A stretch of 40,145 bases of DNA from Prolixibacteraceae bacterium (GCA_003457135.1 DMSQ01000010.1:22366-62510); one strand, 5' to 3'. Numbered from the stretch's first letter, positions 8,418 through 14,184 are shown. The notes: generated by a model not told the origin, from the sequence alone. Made by a program: numbers and translations.

Positions 8418-8654
8418 ATGCCAACAATTTTACGAATAAGTGGATAACGGTTTTTCTTTTATATAAATGACCATCATCCTCCGCATATACACGTTGAAAA
8501 AGAAAGAAGTACGGCAAAATTCCTTTTGAATAACGCAGAATTGGAAAAATCAAAAAGATTTAATGCAAGTGAGCTTAGTGAAATTAGAAAAATAATTTTG
8601 GAAAATATTGAACTTTTTAAAACAAAATGGGATGAGCGTTTTACAAATTACTAA
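8418..8654 (+). pseudogene. DUF4160 gene broken by a nonsense codon
   Basis: Reading from the ATG at 8418 gives MPTILRISG, a TAA stop at 8445-8447 (codon 10), and then an open frame RFFFYINDHHPPHIHVEKER through to a natural stop at 8652. The conserved DUF4160 core (RFFF...PPHIHVEK...AKF) is intact after the stop. Family members usually have Tyr or Phe at the broken position, so a single-base change from TAT/TAC explains it. At 78 residues the length is normal. The gene overlaps the DUF2442 start by 23 nt, the usual pairing of these families. DUF4160-DUF2442 pairs are commonly suspected toxin-antitoxin-like units, but their biochemistry is not known to me. Confidence 0.8.
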
Positions 8655-8865
8655 ATCAACCAATGCAATAAACATTTGGTTCGACGATATAAAAATGTAC
8701 CTGGTTTTAGACGACGGCCGCGAACTTTCCATTCCAATAAACTGGTTCCCCACCCTTCGCGATGCACTGCCTGAACAAAGAGACAATTGGAGATTTATTG
8801 GCGATGGTGAAGGAATTCACTGGGAAGATTTAGATGAAGACATTTTAGTAGAAGGCCTTCTTTAA
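8632..8865 (+). CDS. DUF2442 domain protein
   Basis: A 77-residue protein with the whole DUF2442 pattern: LVLDDGRELSIPINWFPTL, RDALPEQRDNWRFIGDGEGI and HWEDLDEDILVEGLL. The ATG at 8632 is chosen because the family starts close to this point; an upstream TTG (8608) would lie inside the DUF4160 frame. The gene overlaps the end of the DUF4160 pseudogene. It would be the second member of a two-gene module whose first gene is disrupted, so it may be a stranded partner. The 3' end, with a GGCC/GGCC mini-hairpin after the stop, is duplicated at 10999-11109. Molecular function is unknown. Confidence 0.8.
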   Translation: MSVLQITKSTNAINIWFDDIKMYLVLDDGRELSIPINWFPTLRDALPEQRDNWRFIGDGEGIHWEDLDEDILVEGLL

Positions 8866-8913
8866 ATAGTTGAAACGGCCTTTGATAAATGAACGATATT
8901 TTATTTCCTGCCT

Positions 8914-8971
8914 CGACCGGTAAGTTCAATCCGGTACTGTAGTCAAAATTTAAATGCCTGAGAATTATCTT
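8914..8971 (-). repeat. Conserved tail repeat without terminator, copy a
   Basis: The ~58-nt tail (CCGGTAAGTTC...CCGGTACTGT, then TGCCTGAGAATTATCTT on the plus strand) occurs here without the GC-rich hairpin. It abuts the region downstream of DUF2442 and is repeated with that region at 11110-11169. Confidence 0.75.
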
Positions 8972-8979
8972 TAAACTTT

Positions 8980-9043
8980 ACTCACCCCGTCGCACCTTCG
9001 GTACTCCCCCCTCTCTATTTATAGAGAGGGGACGGGGGTGAGT
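8980..9043. repeat. ACTCACCCC palindromic repeat, copy 1
   Basis: A 64-nt element bounded by ACTCACCCC and GGGGGTGAGT, with an inner CCCCTCTC/GAGAGGGG hairpin. Other copies lie at 11178-11291, 12813-12893 and 13005-13069, and a truncated one at 14143-14182. Most lie between a conserved tail and a terminator repeat. Confidence 0.8.
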
Positions 9044-9054
9044 TCCAAAACCAA

Positions 9055-9146
9055 GACGGGCGCCCATCCGGACGCCCGCCTTATAAACAGCCAGGAAAGT
9101 TCAAACCGGTACTGAATGACCACCATCTTAAATGCCTGAGAATATC
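9055..9146 (-). repeat. Terminator-and-tail repeat, copy 2
   Basis: The GC hairpin is at 9055-9080 and the conserved tail at 9081-9146, which ends in a slightly altered GAGAATATC. On the minus strand it lies just after sorting-domain remnant B. Between them (9147-9196) is a small stem-rich insertion with repeated CTGACTTTGAGTCAG-type words. Confidence 0.8.
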
Positions 9147-9196
9147 ATTCCAATTACTCAGGGCCTGACTTTGAGTCAGACTCTGAGTAAATCAGG

Positions 9197-9350
9197 TTTA
9201 TCTCCTTTCGTTGTAAATCAACTTACCAACCTGGGTTTTTCCATTCAGGGTAAGGTGATAAATGACCATTTGGCTACTGACCAGTTTTGGCACATATTCA
9301 AAATGGTATTACTCACCGCCATTGATTGGCCCATTGTACAAGGTTTCAAA
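9197..9350 (-). pseudogene. Decayed T9SS sorting-domain 3' end with nonsense codon, remnant B
   Basis: On the minus strand it reads ETLYNGPINGGE, a TAA stop, YHFEYVPKLVSSQMVIYHLT, then LNGKTQVGKLIYNERR-stop. The intact giant protein has ETLYDGPINGGEQYHFEYVP and so on. The stop replaces a Gln codon (CAA to TAA). It keeps about 50 residues of the domain. Its upstream side ends exactly at the stop codon of hicB (9351), so the hicB end is joined directly to the adhesin-type sequence. Confidence 0.9.
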
Positions 9351-9749
9351 CTATAACTCCACAGATAAGAGTTCAGTTCCTAATTTGTGCAAGGCAAATT
9401 CTATTTTCTTTCTTTGGGGTTCACGCGGTATTTTCATTCCTGTAGCATAATGATATAAAAGTTTTTGGTTTATACCTGTGAGCCTCTCTAATGCAGAATT
9501 TGAAAACACACCTTTATAATAACTTAAGAAAGATTGAACATCAAATTGATATATAATTTGATAATCTCCTTTTAAAATATTCGGTATGTTTTCATCGGTA
9601 TTGTATGCTTTTAATAAGTGTATAGCATCCAAAACCGACTGTTTTACCTCTTCAACTGTATCGCCACCCGCATAGATTCCACTCGTATTATCTGAGTAGG
9701 CAGTGTACATGTCTTTCGTTTTCTCAATGATTATTTTTATTGTTTCCAT
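9351..9749 (-). CDS. hicB: HicB-family antitoxin with C-terminal HTH (module 1)
   Basis: A 132-residue antitoxin. The N-terminal HicB fold shows TAYSDNTSGIYAGGDTVEEV and KQSVLDAIHLLK, a pattern of partial RNase H-like HicB domains. Residues ~85-125 form a DNA-binding helix-turn-helix (SALERLTGINQKLLYHYATG). HicB normally binds HicA and represses its own operon. The gene lies downstream of hicA on the minus strand; an operator-like palindrome stands ahead of the pair at 9980-10005. Its last codon is immediately next to a fragment of an adhesin sorting domain. The second hicB at 10542 is homologous, sharing TGIN and HYA in the HTH and LHKLG-like residues near the C-terminus. Confidence 0.9.
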   Translation of the reverse strand: METIKIIIEKTKDMYTAYSDNTSGIYAGGDTVEEVKQSVLDAIHLLKAYNTDENIPNILKGDYQIIYQFDVQSFLSYYKGVFSNSALERLTGINQKLLYHYATGMKIPREPQRKKIEFALHKLGTELLSVEL

Positions 9750-9802
9750 CGCAATCTTTTTTTTAATATATATAGCTTATTTAAGCTGCATCTCTTTGAT
9801 TA

Positions 9803-9955
9803 TTAATTTGCTAAACCTTTACCGATCTCTTTTGCCCCATGAAACGGTACAGGGTAGATTAAGCCATTTTTTTCGTAGATGTAATGACTTCCTTCGGTAC
9901 GAATGTGCACCCATCCATTTTTCTTCACTTTCCGATGTAGTTCTGATGACTTCAT
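9803..9955 (-). CDS. hicA: HicA-family mRNA interferase, C-terminus lost by frameshift (module 1)
   Basis: A 50-residue HicA: MKSSELHRKVKKNGWVHIRT, then EGSHYIYEKNGLIYPVPFHG and AKEIGKGLAN-stop. The dsRBD-like fold and the conserved GSH histidine needed for ribonuclease activity are visible. The family normally continues about ten residues more. Here the missing end (LIIKEMQLK-stop) is present in another frame at 9777-9805, so loss of one base near 9806 has caused a frameshift. The shortened protein may be weak or inactive. It begins with ATG at 9955, 24 nt after a good promoter, and is followed by hicB at 9749. It was identified by reading the minus strand directly. Confidence 0.82.
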   Translation of the reverse strand: MKSSELHRKVKKNGWVHIRTEGSHYIYEKNGLIYPVPFHGAKEIGKGLAN

Positions 9956-9979
9956 AGTACAAAACCGATATTGACTTTT

Positions 9980-10010
9980 CAAAGGTAGTAAATTTACTAT
10001 CTTTGAAAAA
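9980..10010 (-). promoter_or_regulatory. Promoter and palindromic operator of hicAB module 1
   Basis: A 26-bp near-perfect palindrome at 9980-10005 has arms CAAAGGTAGTAAA and TTTACTATCTTTG, differing by one base in symmetry. On the minus strand it contains the -7 box TACCTTTG (9980-9987), with TTTT 19 nt upstream (10007-10010). The position over the promoter fits autorepression by HicB. The right arm also provides TATCTTTG on the plus strand, so weak divergent transcription is possible. The rest of the gap 9956-10324 holds repeat copy 3, remnant C and the module 2 promoter. Confidence 0.75.
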
Positions 10011-10076
10011 TAATTAATTCATTTTTTTATAGCCAAAAATAAGTTAACAGACATTTTTGAATACCTCCAAAACCAA

Positions 10077-10162
10077 GACGGGCGCCCATCCGGACGCCCG
10101 CCTTATAAACAGCCCGGAAAGATCATTCCGGTACTGTAGTTTCACTGTTTAAAAGCCTGAGA
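10077..10162 (-). repeat. Terminator-and-tail repeat, copy 3
   Basis: The GC hairpin is at 10077-10102 and the tail at 10103-10162. On the minus strand it follows sorting-domain remnant C, in the order expected for a gene end: coding tail, spacer, terminator. Confidence 0.85.
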
Positions 10163-10249
10163 TTATCTTCTTTTGTTGTAAACCATTTTACCAACGCGGG
10201 TTTCCCCGTTCATAGTTAGCCTGAAGATGACTATCTGGCTGCTAACGAA
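10163..10249 (-). pseudogene. Decayed T9SS sorting-domain 3' end, remnant C
   Basis: The minus strand reads FVSSQIVIFRLTMNGETRVG, then KMVYNKRR-stop. This is closest to the giant protein's last 29 residues (NGETRVGKM is identical). The break is at the same codon as in remnant A, just before VSSQ. There is no internal stop. Confidence 0.88.
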
Positions 10250-10270
10250 TTGAAATATTTGATGAAATTA

Positions 10271-10301
10271 TTTTCTATAGTTCGCTTATTTACTATCTTT
10301 G
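10271..10301 (+). promoter_or_regulatory. Promoter of hicAB module 2, with shared half-site
   Basis: TTTT (10271-10274), a 19-nt spacer and TATCTTTG (10294-10301) match the Bacteroidota consensus, 23 nt upstream of the hicA ATG. The 13-mer TTTACTATCTTTG (10289-10301) is identical to one arm of the module 1 palindrome. The other arm is poorly kept here. Confidence 0.7.
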
Positions 10302-10324
10302 TCCTTTGATACAATTTAAACCCA

Positions 10325-10519
10325 ATGAGAAAAAAGGTTAAAGAAATGATTGATATCATCGAAGCGGATGGATGGTTTTTTACCAGACAAAAAGGTTGCC
10401 ATAGACAATACAAACATTCAACTAAAAAGGGGATTGTAACAGTTCCGGACCACGGCAGAAAAGAAGATTTGGAACATTTTTTAGTGAGTTCAATATTAAA
10501 ACAAGCAGGACTGAAATAG
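10325..10519 (+). CDS. hicA: HicA-family mRNA interferase (module 2)
   Basis: A complete 64-residue HicA toxin. Family features are the DGWFF strand, the conserved histidine in RQKGCHRQYKH, KKGIVTVPDHG and the C-terminal SSILKQAGLK. HicA cleaves mRNA unless bound by HicB. The order toxin then antitoxin, with a 22-nt gap to hicB, is the classic arrangement. It belongs to a different HicA subgroup from module 1, with TKKG and a KQAGLK end instead of YPVPFHG. This copy shows no frameshift and looks intact. Confidence 0.92.
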   Translation: MRKKVKEMIDIIEADGWFFTRQKGCHRQYKHSTKKGIVTVPDHGRKEDLEHFLVSSILKQAGLK

Positions 10520-10541
10520 TGCCTGTTAAAAACATTTGATT

Positions 10542-10946
10542 ATGGAAAAAGTGATAGTAGATATTTATTTTACAGGGAATAATTATTGCGCCCATGCCCC
10601 TATTCTGTTAGGTTGCGTAAGTACTGCGGCCACACTTTTAGAAATGAAAAAGAATATAAAAGAAGCGATTGAATTTCATGTTGAAGGCAGTTTGGAAGAT
10701 GGCGACCCTATTCCTGAAGTTTTTAAAGGGGAATATGAACTGGAGTTTAAACTATCGACCGAGGCATTGTTGAATGCTTATAGCGATATATTTACCAAAG
10801 CGGCATTATCACGAATTACCGGTATCAATCAACGCCAATTATGGCATTATGCTTCTGGTTTGCGTAAACCACGGCCTGCACAATGCAAACGGATTGAAGA
10901 TGGATTACATCGCCTGGGGGCTGAACTTTTAACCATAGGAGTGTGA
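10542..10946 (+). CDS. hicB: HicB-family antitoxin with C-terminal HTH (module 2)
   Basis: A 134-residue antitoxin. The N-terminal half (MEKVIVDIYFTGNNYCAHAP...GCVSTAATLLEMKKNIKEAI) is the partial RNase H-like HicB fold. The C-terminal HTH is at about residues 87-125 (AALSRITGINQRQLWHYASG). The ATG at 10542 is preferred over a TTG six bases earlier. It is homologous to the module 1 antitoxin over its length, so cross-binding of each other's operator is plausible, given the shared half-site. Immediately downstream is a truncated DUF2442 end. Confidence 0.92.
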   Translation: MEKVIVDIYFTGNNYCAHAPILLGCVSTAATLLEMKKNIKEAIEFHVEGSLEDGDPIPEVFKGEYELEFKLSTEALLNAYSDIFTKAALSRITGINQRQLWHYASGLRKPRPAQCKRIEDGLHRLGAELLTIGV

Positions 10947-10998
10947 AGCATATCATCTTACCTGTCCCCAAAGCATAAGCGCTAAGCGGTTTGGAACC

Positions 10999-11061
10999 GA
11001 TTGTGAAGGAATTCACTGGGAAGATTTAGATGAAGACATTTTAGTGGAAGGCCTTCTTTAA
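10999..11061 (+). pseudogene. Truncated DUF2442 3' end
   Basis: The frame reads CEGIHWEDLDEDILVEGLL-stop and is almost identical in DNA to the end of the DUF2442 gene (8803-8865). Similarity continues past the stop to the tail repeat at 11110. The upstream half of the gene is absent: the sequence between the hicB stop and 10999 is open in this frame but does not match DUF2442 here. Confidence 0.8.
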
Positions 11062-11109
11062 ACAGTTGAAACGGCCTTTGATAAATGAACGATATTTTAT
11101 TTCCTGCCT

Positions 11110-11169
11110 CGACCGGTAAGTTCAATCCGGTACTGTAGTTTCACCTTAAAAATGCCTGAGAATTATCTT
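11110..11169 (-). repeat. Conserved tail repeat without terminator, copy b
   Basis: The same tail as at 8914-8971, and again just downstream of a DUF2442 3' end. Together with 10999-11109 it forms a ~170-bp duplication of 8803-8971. The gap 10947-11520 holds this, the palindrome at 11178 and terminator copy 4. Confidence 0.8.
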
Positions 11170-11177
11170 CTTTCTTA

Positions 11178-11291
11178 ACTCACCCCGTCGCACCGTTCGA
11201 CTGAGTTTTCGACAGGCTCAAACCATCGGCTCACGCCCCAGTCTTCGGTACTCCCCCCCTCTCTATTTATAGAGAGGGGACGGGGGTGAGT
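11178..11291. repeat. ACTCACCCC palindromic repeat, copy 2, split by a 49-bp insert
   Basis: It matches copy 1 except for 49 extra bases at 11195-11243, which contain TTCGACTGAG and TTCGACAGGCTC. These words also occur in the MITE-like insert at 8111-8262. Confidence 0.7.
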
Positions 11292-11302
11292 TCCAAAACC
11301 AA

Positions 11303-11328
11303 GACGGGCGCCCATCCGAGCGCCCGCC
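11303..11328 (-). terminator. Terminator repeat, copy 4, lacking tail
   Basis: The GC-rich hairpin has a variant loop (CCATCCGA) and no conserved tail. From 11329 to 11520 the sequence is unique, and I see no gene or clear signal in it. Confidence 0.7.
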
Positions 11329-11520
11329 TTACAAACAAAAAACCCGGCTGGTTTTGTCGTGCTATGGACGATTTATACCTTAAAAAAATGTCGAACAAAT
11401 GAATCACAAGTTGCAATAAATTACTAAATTTGTACCGGAACAAAGACGTTTAGGACGTTTAGAGCGTGGCTCGTGTAACGGCTCGTTGTTTCGGAAAATG
11501 GGCATTTTTATTACCATGCG

Positions 11521-12504
11521 TTAATTGTTCTTATTTATCAGGTTTACAATCACTTTAGTCATGATGTTTTTTTCCTCCGGTTTGCTTACCGCTATCATTA
11601 AAGTCAATGCAACCAAAGTATTATCAGCTATTCTTTTATTTCCATTTCCGTCAAATAAATTTCCATTTCGTTCCATAAAATACAAAAATAATAATGCGGC
11701 AATTCGTTTGTTCCCATCGGTAAATGAATGATTTTTCGTAATGAAATACAATAAATTAGCCGCCTTTTCCTCAATACTCGGATACAAATCAATTCCTTCA
11801 AAAGTCTGATAGATTGTAGATATTGAACTTTTGAATGAATTATCCTTTTCACGTCCAAATAATTCACTATTTCCATGTACTTTCTTCGCGATTCTTATCT
11901 GCTCAATGGCTTCCTCATAAGTTAATTGAAAAGTTTCTTTTCCAGATGTGTCTTTTATTTCAAGACTTTGATAATCGTACTGGTCTAAAATATCCAATGC
12001 ATACGCATATTCCGAAATAATTCGCAGTAAACCAACACTTTCGTCATTGGTCAAAGCTTTGTAATTTAATACTTTCCCAAGTATTATTACAGTTTTCTGA
12101 AGTTCTTTTAGTTGTTCTGTTTTTTGCTCCAGTCTCTTTTCATTCAAGGAGTATCCTTTTATCAAATACTCCTTTAAAATATTATTTGCCCAAATTCTAA
12201 ATTGAGTTCCGCGTTTTGATTTTATTCTGTAACCGACAGATATTATGACATCAAGATTATAATAGTCAACCTGATAAATTTTACCATCGGCAGCAGTTGT
12301 TGCATTTTTTGCAACAACTGAATTTTTGTCTAATTCTTTTTCTTTAAAAACATTGTTTAAATGTCTTGAAATAACAGATTTATCCCGCCCGAACAAATCA
12401 ACTATTTGATTTAAGTTCAACCACACAGTCTCTTTGTCAAGCTGAACATTTATTTCAGTCTTTCCATCCTCTAGCTGATATATTTCGATATTTGAGTTGC
12501 TCAT
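11521..12504 (-). CDS. RhuM-Fic/Doc fusion protein
   Basis: A 327-residue protein. The N-terminal ~110 residues (VWLNLNQIVDLFGRDKSVIS...SVVAKNATTAADGKIYQVDY, then YNLDVIISVGYRIKSKRGTQ) are the RhuM/KilA-N-like DNA-associated domain found in virulence RhuM and phage-related proteins. The middle is helical and charged. The C-terminal part carries a Fic/Doc signature, HSFTDGNKRIAALLFLYF (HxFxDGNKR), which in Fic proteins catalyses nucleotide or phosphate transfer to a target. The ATG at 12504 is chosen over a TTG three codons upstream. It sits alone between terminator repeats, with no obvious Phd-type partner, so any antitoxin activity would have to be in cis or elsewhere. A role in toxin-antitoxin biology or phage defence is inferred. 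Confidence 0.85.
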   Translation of the reverse strand: MSNSNIEIYQLEDGKTEINVQLDKETVWLNLNQIVDLFGRDKSVISRHLNNVFKEKELDKNSVVAKNATTAADGKIYQVDYYNLDVIISVGYRIKSKRGTQFRIWANNILKEYLIKGYSLNEKRLEQKTEQLKELQKTVIILGKVLNYKALTNDESVGLLRIISEYAYALDILDQYDYQSLEIKDTSGKETFQLTYEEAIEQIRIAKKVHGNSELFGREKDNSFKSSISTIYQTFEGIDLYPSIEEKAANLLYFITKNHSFTDGNKRIAALLFLYFMERNGNLFDGNGNKRIADNTLVALTLMIAVSKPEEKNIMTKVIVNLINKNN

Positions 12505-12520
12505 TATTTTCAATTTGACT

Positions 12521-12528
12521 CAAAAATA
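12521..12528 (-). promoter_or_regulatory. Candidate -7 box for the RhuM-Fic gene
   Basis: TATTTTTG on the minus strand matches TAnnTTTG and ends 16 nt before the ATG. The upstream box is poor (only a TTG at about 21 nt). The gap 12505-13234 otherwise holds unique sequence up to 12709 and then a repeat array. Confidence 0.4.
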
Positions 12529-12709
12529 CAAAACATGAATTTCAGATTGACAATCTTTCGAAGAATCTTTCTTTATTATATGGTAACTTTTGAATAACTG
12601 AACCGATAAATTTCTGGTGGAATTCCATCCGTTTTCATCGGTGATGCAATTTTTAATCGCGTCGGGTAAAAACGGAGATTAAAAATCTCTGCACCCACCT
12701 ATAAACAAA

Positions 12710-12804
12710 GTCGGGCGCCCATCCGAGCGCCCGCCTTACCAATAGCCCGGTAAGTTCATTCCGGTACTGTTGTTTCACCTTAAAAATTGCGTGAGAATTA
12801 TCTT
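12710..12804 (-). repeat. Terminator-and-tail repeat, copy 5
   Basis: The hairpin is at 12710-12735, with the variant arm and loop seen in copy 4. The tail is at 12736-12804, ending GCGTGAGAATTATCTTT. No sorting-domain sequence is left after it; it runs directly into a palindromic repeat. Confidence 0.8.
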
Positions 12805-12812
12805 TAAACTTT

Positions 12813-12893
12813 ACTCACCTCATAGTCCGCAGGCGGACTTCGCCCCTCTCTTCGTGAAGGGGGAAACCCCGGGCACTCGGGGTGGGGTGAGTT
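12813..12893. repeat. ACTCACCCC palindromic repeat, copy 3 (diverged)
   Basis: Bounded by ACTCACCTC and GGGGTGAGTT, with a different and longer interior: AGTCCGCAGGCGGACT and AACCCCGGG-type hairpins. It has the same position relative to the tail and terminator as copy 1. Confidence 0.65.
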
Positions 12894-12903
12894 TTTAAAC
12901 AAA

Positions 12904-12996
12904 GACGAGCGCCCATCCGGACGCCCGCCTTACCAACAGCCCGGTAAGTTCATTCCGGTACTGTCATTCCACCTTTAAATGCCTGAGAATTATCTC
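12904..12996 (-). repeat. Terminator-and-tail repeat, copy 6
   Basis: The hairpin is at 12904-12929, with one arm changed to GACGAGCGCCC. The tail is at 12930-12996. With copies 5 and 7 it forms a head-to-tail array with a spacing of about 195 and 177 bp. Confidence 0.8.
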
Positions 12997-13004
12997 CTTT
13001 CTTA

Positions 13005-13069
13005 ACTCACCCCGTCGCACCTTCGGTACTCCCCCCCTCTCTATTTAAAGAGAGGGGTCGGGGGTGAGT
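13005..13069. repeat. ACTCACCCC palindromic repeat, copy 4
   Basis: Nearly identical to copy 1 (TATTTAAAG instead of TATTTATAG in the loop). It lies between tail copy 6 and terminator copy 7. Confidence 0.8.
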
Positions 13070-13080
13070 TCCAAAACCAA

Positions 13081-13172
13081 GGCGGGCGCCCATCCGGACG
13101 CCCGCCTTACCAACAGCCCGGTAAGTTCATTCCGGTACTGTTGTTTCACCTTAAAATGCACGAGAATTATCT
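13081..13172 (-). repeat. Terminator-and-tail repeat, copy 7
   Basis: The hairpin is at 13081-13106 and the tail at 13107-13172, about 60 nt beyond the stop of the lipoprotein gene. Here the repeat may still serve as a working terminator, because it is the first hairpin on the minus strand after an intact gene. Confidence 0.8.
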
Positions 13173-13234
13173 TCTTTTAATGGAAGATATTAAACACCTT
13201 AGAACTAATCTCTCCTTTCTATTTTCATGATTTT

Positions 13235-14080
13235 TTAATGTTGACAATTCTCGGCATGAATAGTAAATGATCCAGTGTTTGAGAATGATTGAGAAGCTAC
13301 GCCATCATTTCCTTTTATTGTTCCTGAAACTGTTAAGGTGTAAGTTCCTGCAGCAAGTGAATATGTGTCAGTAGTATGAAGAGCAACAGCATATTCGGAA
13401 TTATTGCTTGGATGTGCGTCACCACTTAGAATGCTTGCAATTGTTTGGCCATTTAATAATGGAACAACACTACTAGAACCATAAGGACCACAATTGGCAT
13501 TATAAACTAAAGTATTAGCATCTGTTCCATCCAATAAAGTATTACCGACAGGGAGAAAAGGATAAGATTCAGTTCCAATGACATTGCCAATTCCATCTTT
13601 TAATTCAATAGTAACATTTATTACACGCGAAAGATTATAAGAGTCAAGTAATGTAAAGGAATATTTGTATCCTTTTTTAAACGTGTTTGCAGATTCTCCG
13701 GCAATCAAAATATTTGCAGATACATCAGCACTGCCTCCTGTTGAATTTTGAAGATGCCATGCCGTACGAGCTTCAACAGTTTCATCAGTGGTCAACAGAC
13801 CGCCATCCCAAAAAGTACATTTTTCCTGGGCAGCACCACTATTTCCAGGTGTATCAAAATATTCGCTTGCCTCTTGGACATCAAATACCCAGACTTCATT
13901 TCCTGAAATAATAAAATCAGAAGTTTGAATGTTAACCATGATTGATTGTGCAGTGTAAGTTTTAGCTGCTTTCAACATCAATTCCTGTTCTGGTTCAGCC
14001 ACTTCTTTTGAGCACGAATAGAGCAGCCCGCCTACTAAGGCAACCGCTGCAAACAATGAAATAAAAATTTTTCTTTTCAT
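13235..14080 (-). CDS. Secreted lipoprotein of unknown function
   Basis: A 281-residue lipoprotein. The signal peptide MKRKIFISLFAAVALVGGLL is followed by a lipobox ending in Cys23 (LYSC), with SKEVAEPEQE after it. The mature part looks all-beta: repeated phrases such as YSLAAGTYTLTVSGTIKGND and ITVTIELKDGIGNVIG-like strands suggest one or two Ig/jelly-roll-like domains. It contains several Cys residues (AQEKCTFWDGG, NANCGPYG, HAENCQH). No T9SS sorting domain is present. It follows the giant adhesin gene on the same strand after 104 nt that include a terminator, so it is a neighbour and possible partner at the cell surface (inference). I do not recognise the family. Confidence 0.82.
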   Translation of the reverse strand: MKRKIFISLFAAVALVGGLLYSCSKEVAEPEQELMLKAAKTYTAQSIMVNIQTSDFIISGNEVWVFDVQEASEYFDTPGNSGAAQEKCTFWDGGLLTTDETVEARTAWHLQNSTGGSADVSANILIAGESANTFKKGYKYSFTLLDSYNLSRVINVTIELKDGIGNVIGTESYPFLPVGNTLLDGTDANTLVYNANCGPYGSSSVVPLLNGQTIASILSGDAHPSNNSEYAVALHTTDTYSLAAGTYTLTVSGTIKGNDGVASQSFSNTGSFTIHAENCQH

Positions 14081-14142
14081 AATCGATAAATTTTAATAAT
14101 GGGGTTTTTAATAGAAAAAATGTAAAAAAATCTATTTAATAC

Positions 14143-14170
14143 TGCCCCTCTCCGCAAGCAGAGAGGGGCA
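14143..14170 (-). terminator. Terminator of the giant adhesin gene
   Basis: A perfect 10-bp stem (TGCCCCTCTC / GAGAGGGGCA) with an 8-nt loop, followed on the minus strand by several T runs. It is a shortened form of the ACTCACCCC palindromic repeat, whose GGTGAGTT end is at 14175-14182. Confidence 0.85.
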
Positions 14171-14184
14171 GGAGGTGAGTTTAA

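Noticed and set aside
9132..9356. Rightward frame of 74 codons
   Set aside because: It is the antisense of sorting-domain remnant B, as shown by the leftward match to the adhesin end.
10948..10998. Extension of the DUF2442 remnant upstream towards hicB
   Set aside because: The frame is open, but the residues (CPQSISAKRFGTD) do not match the DUF2442 gene at 8632, and no start codon is evident.
8019..13172. Integron or cassette array with attC sites
   Set aside because: No integrase gene is visible, and the repeats are explained as gene 3' ends plus terminators. They lack the paired core sites expected of attC.
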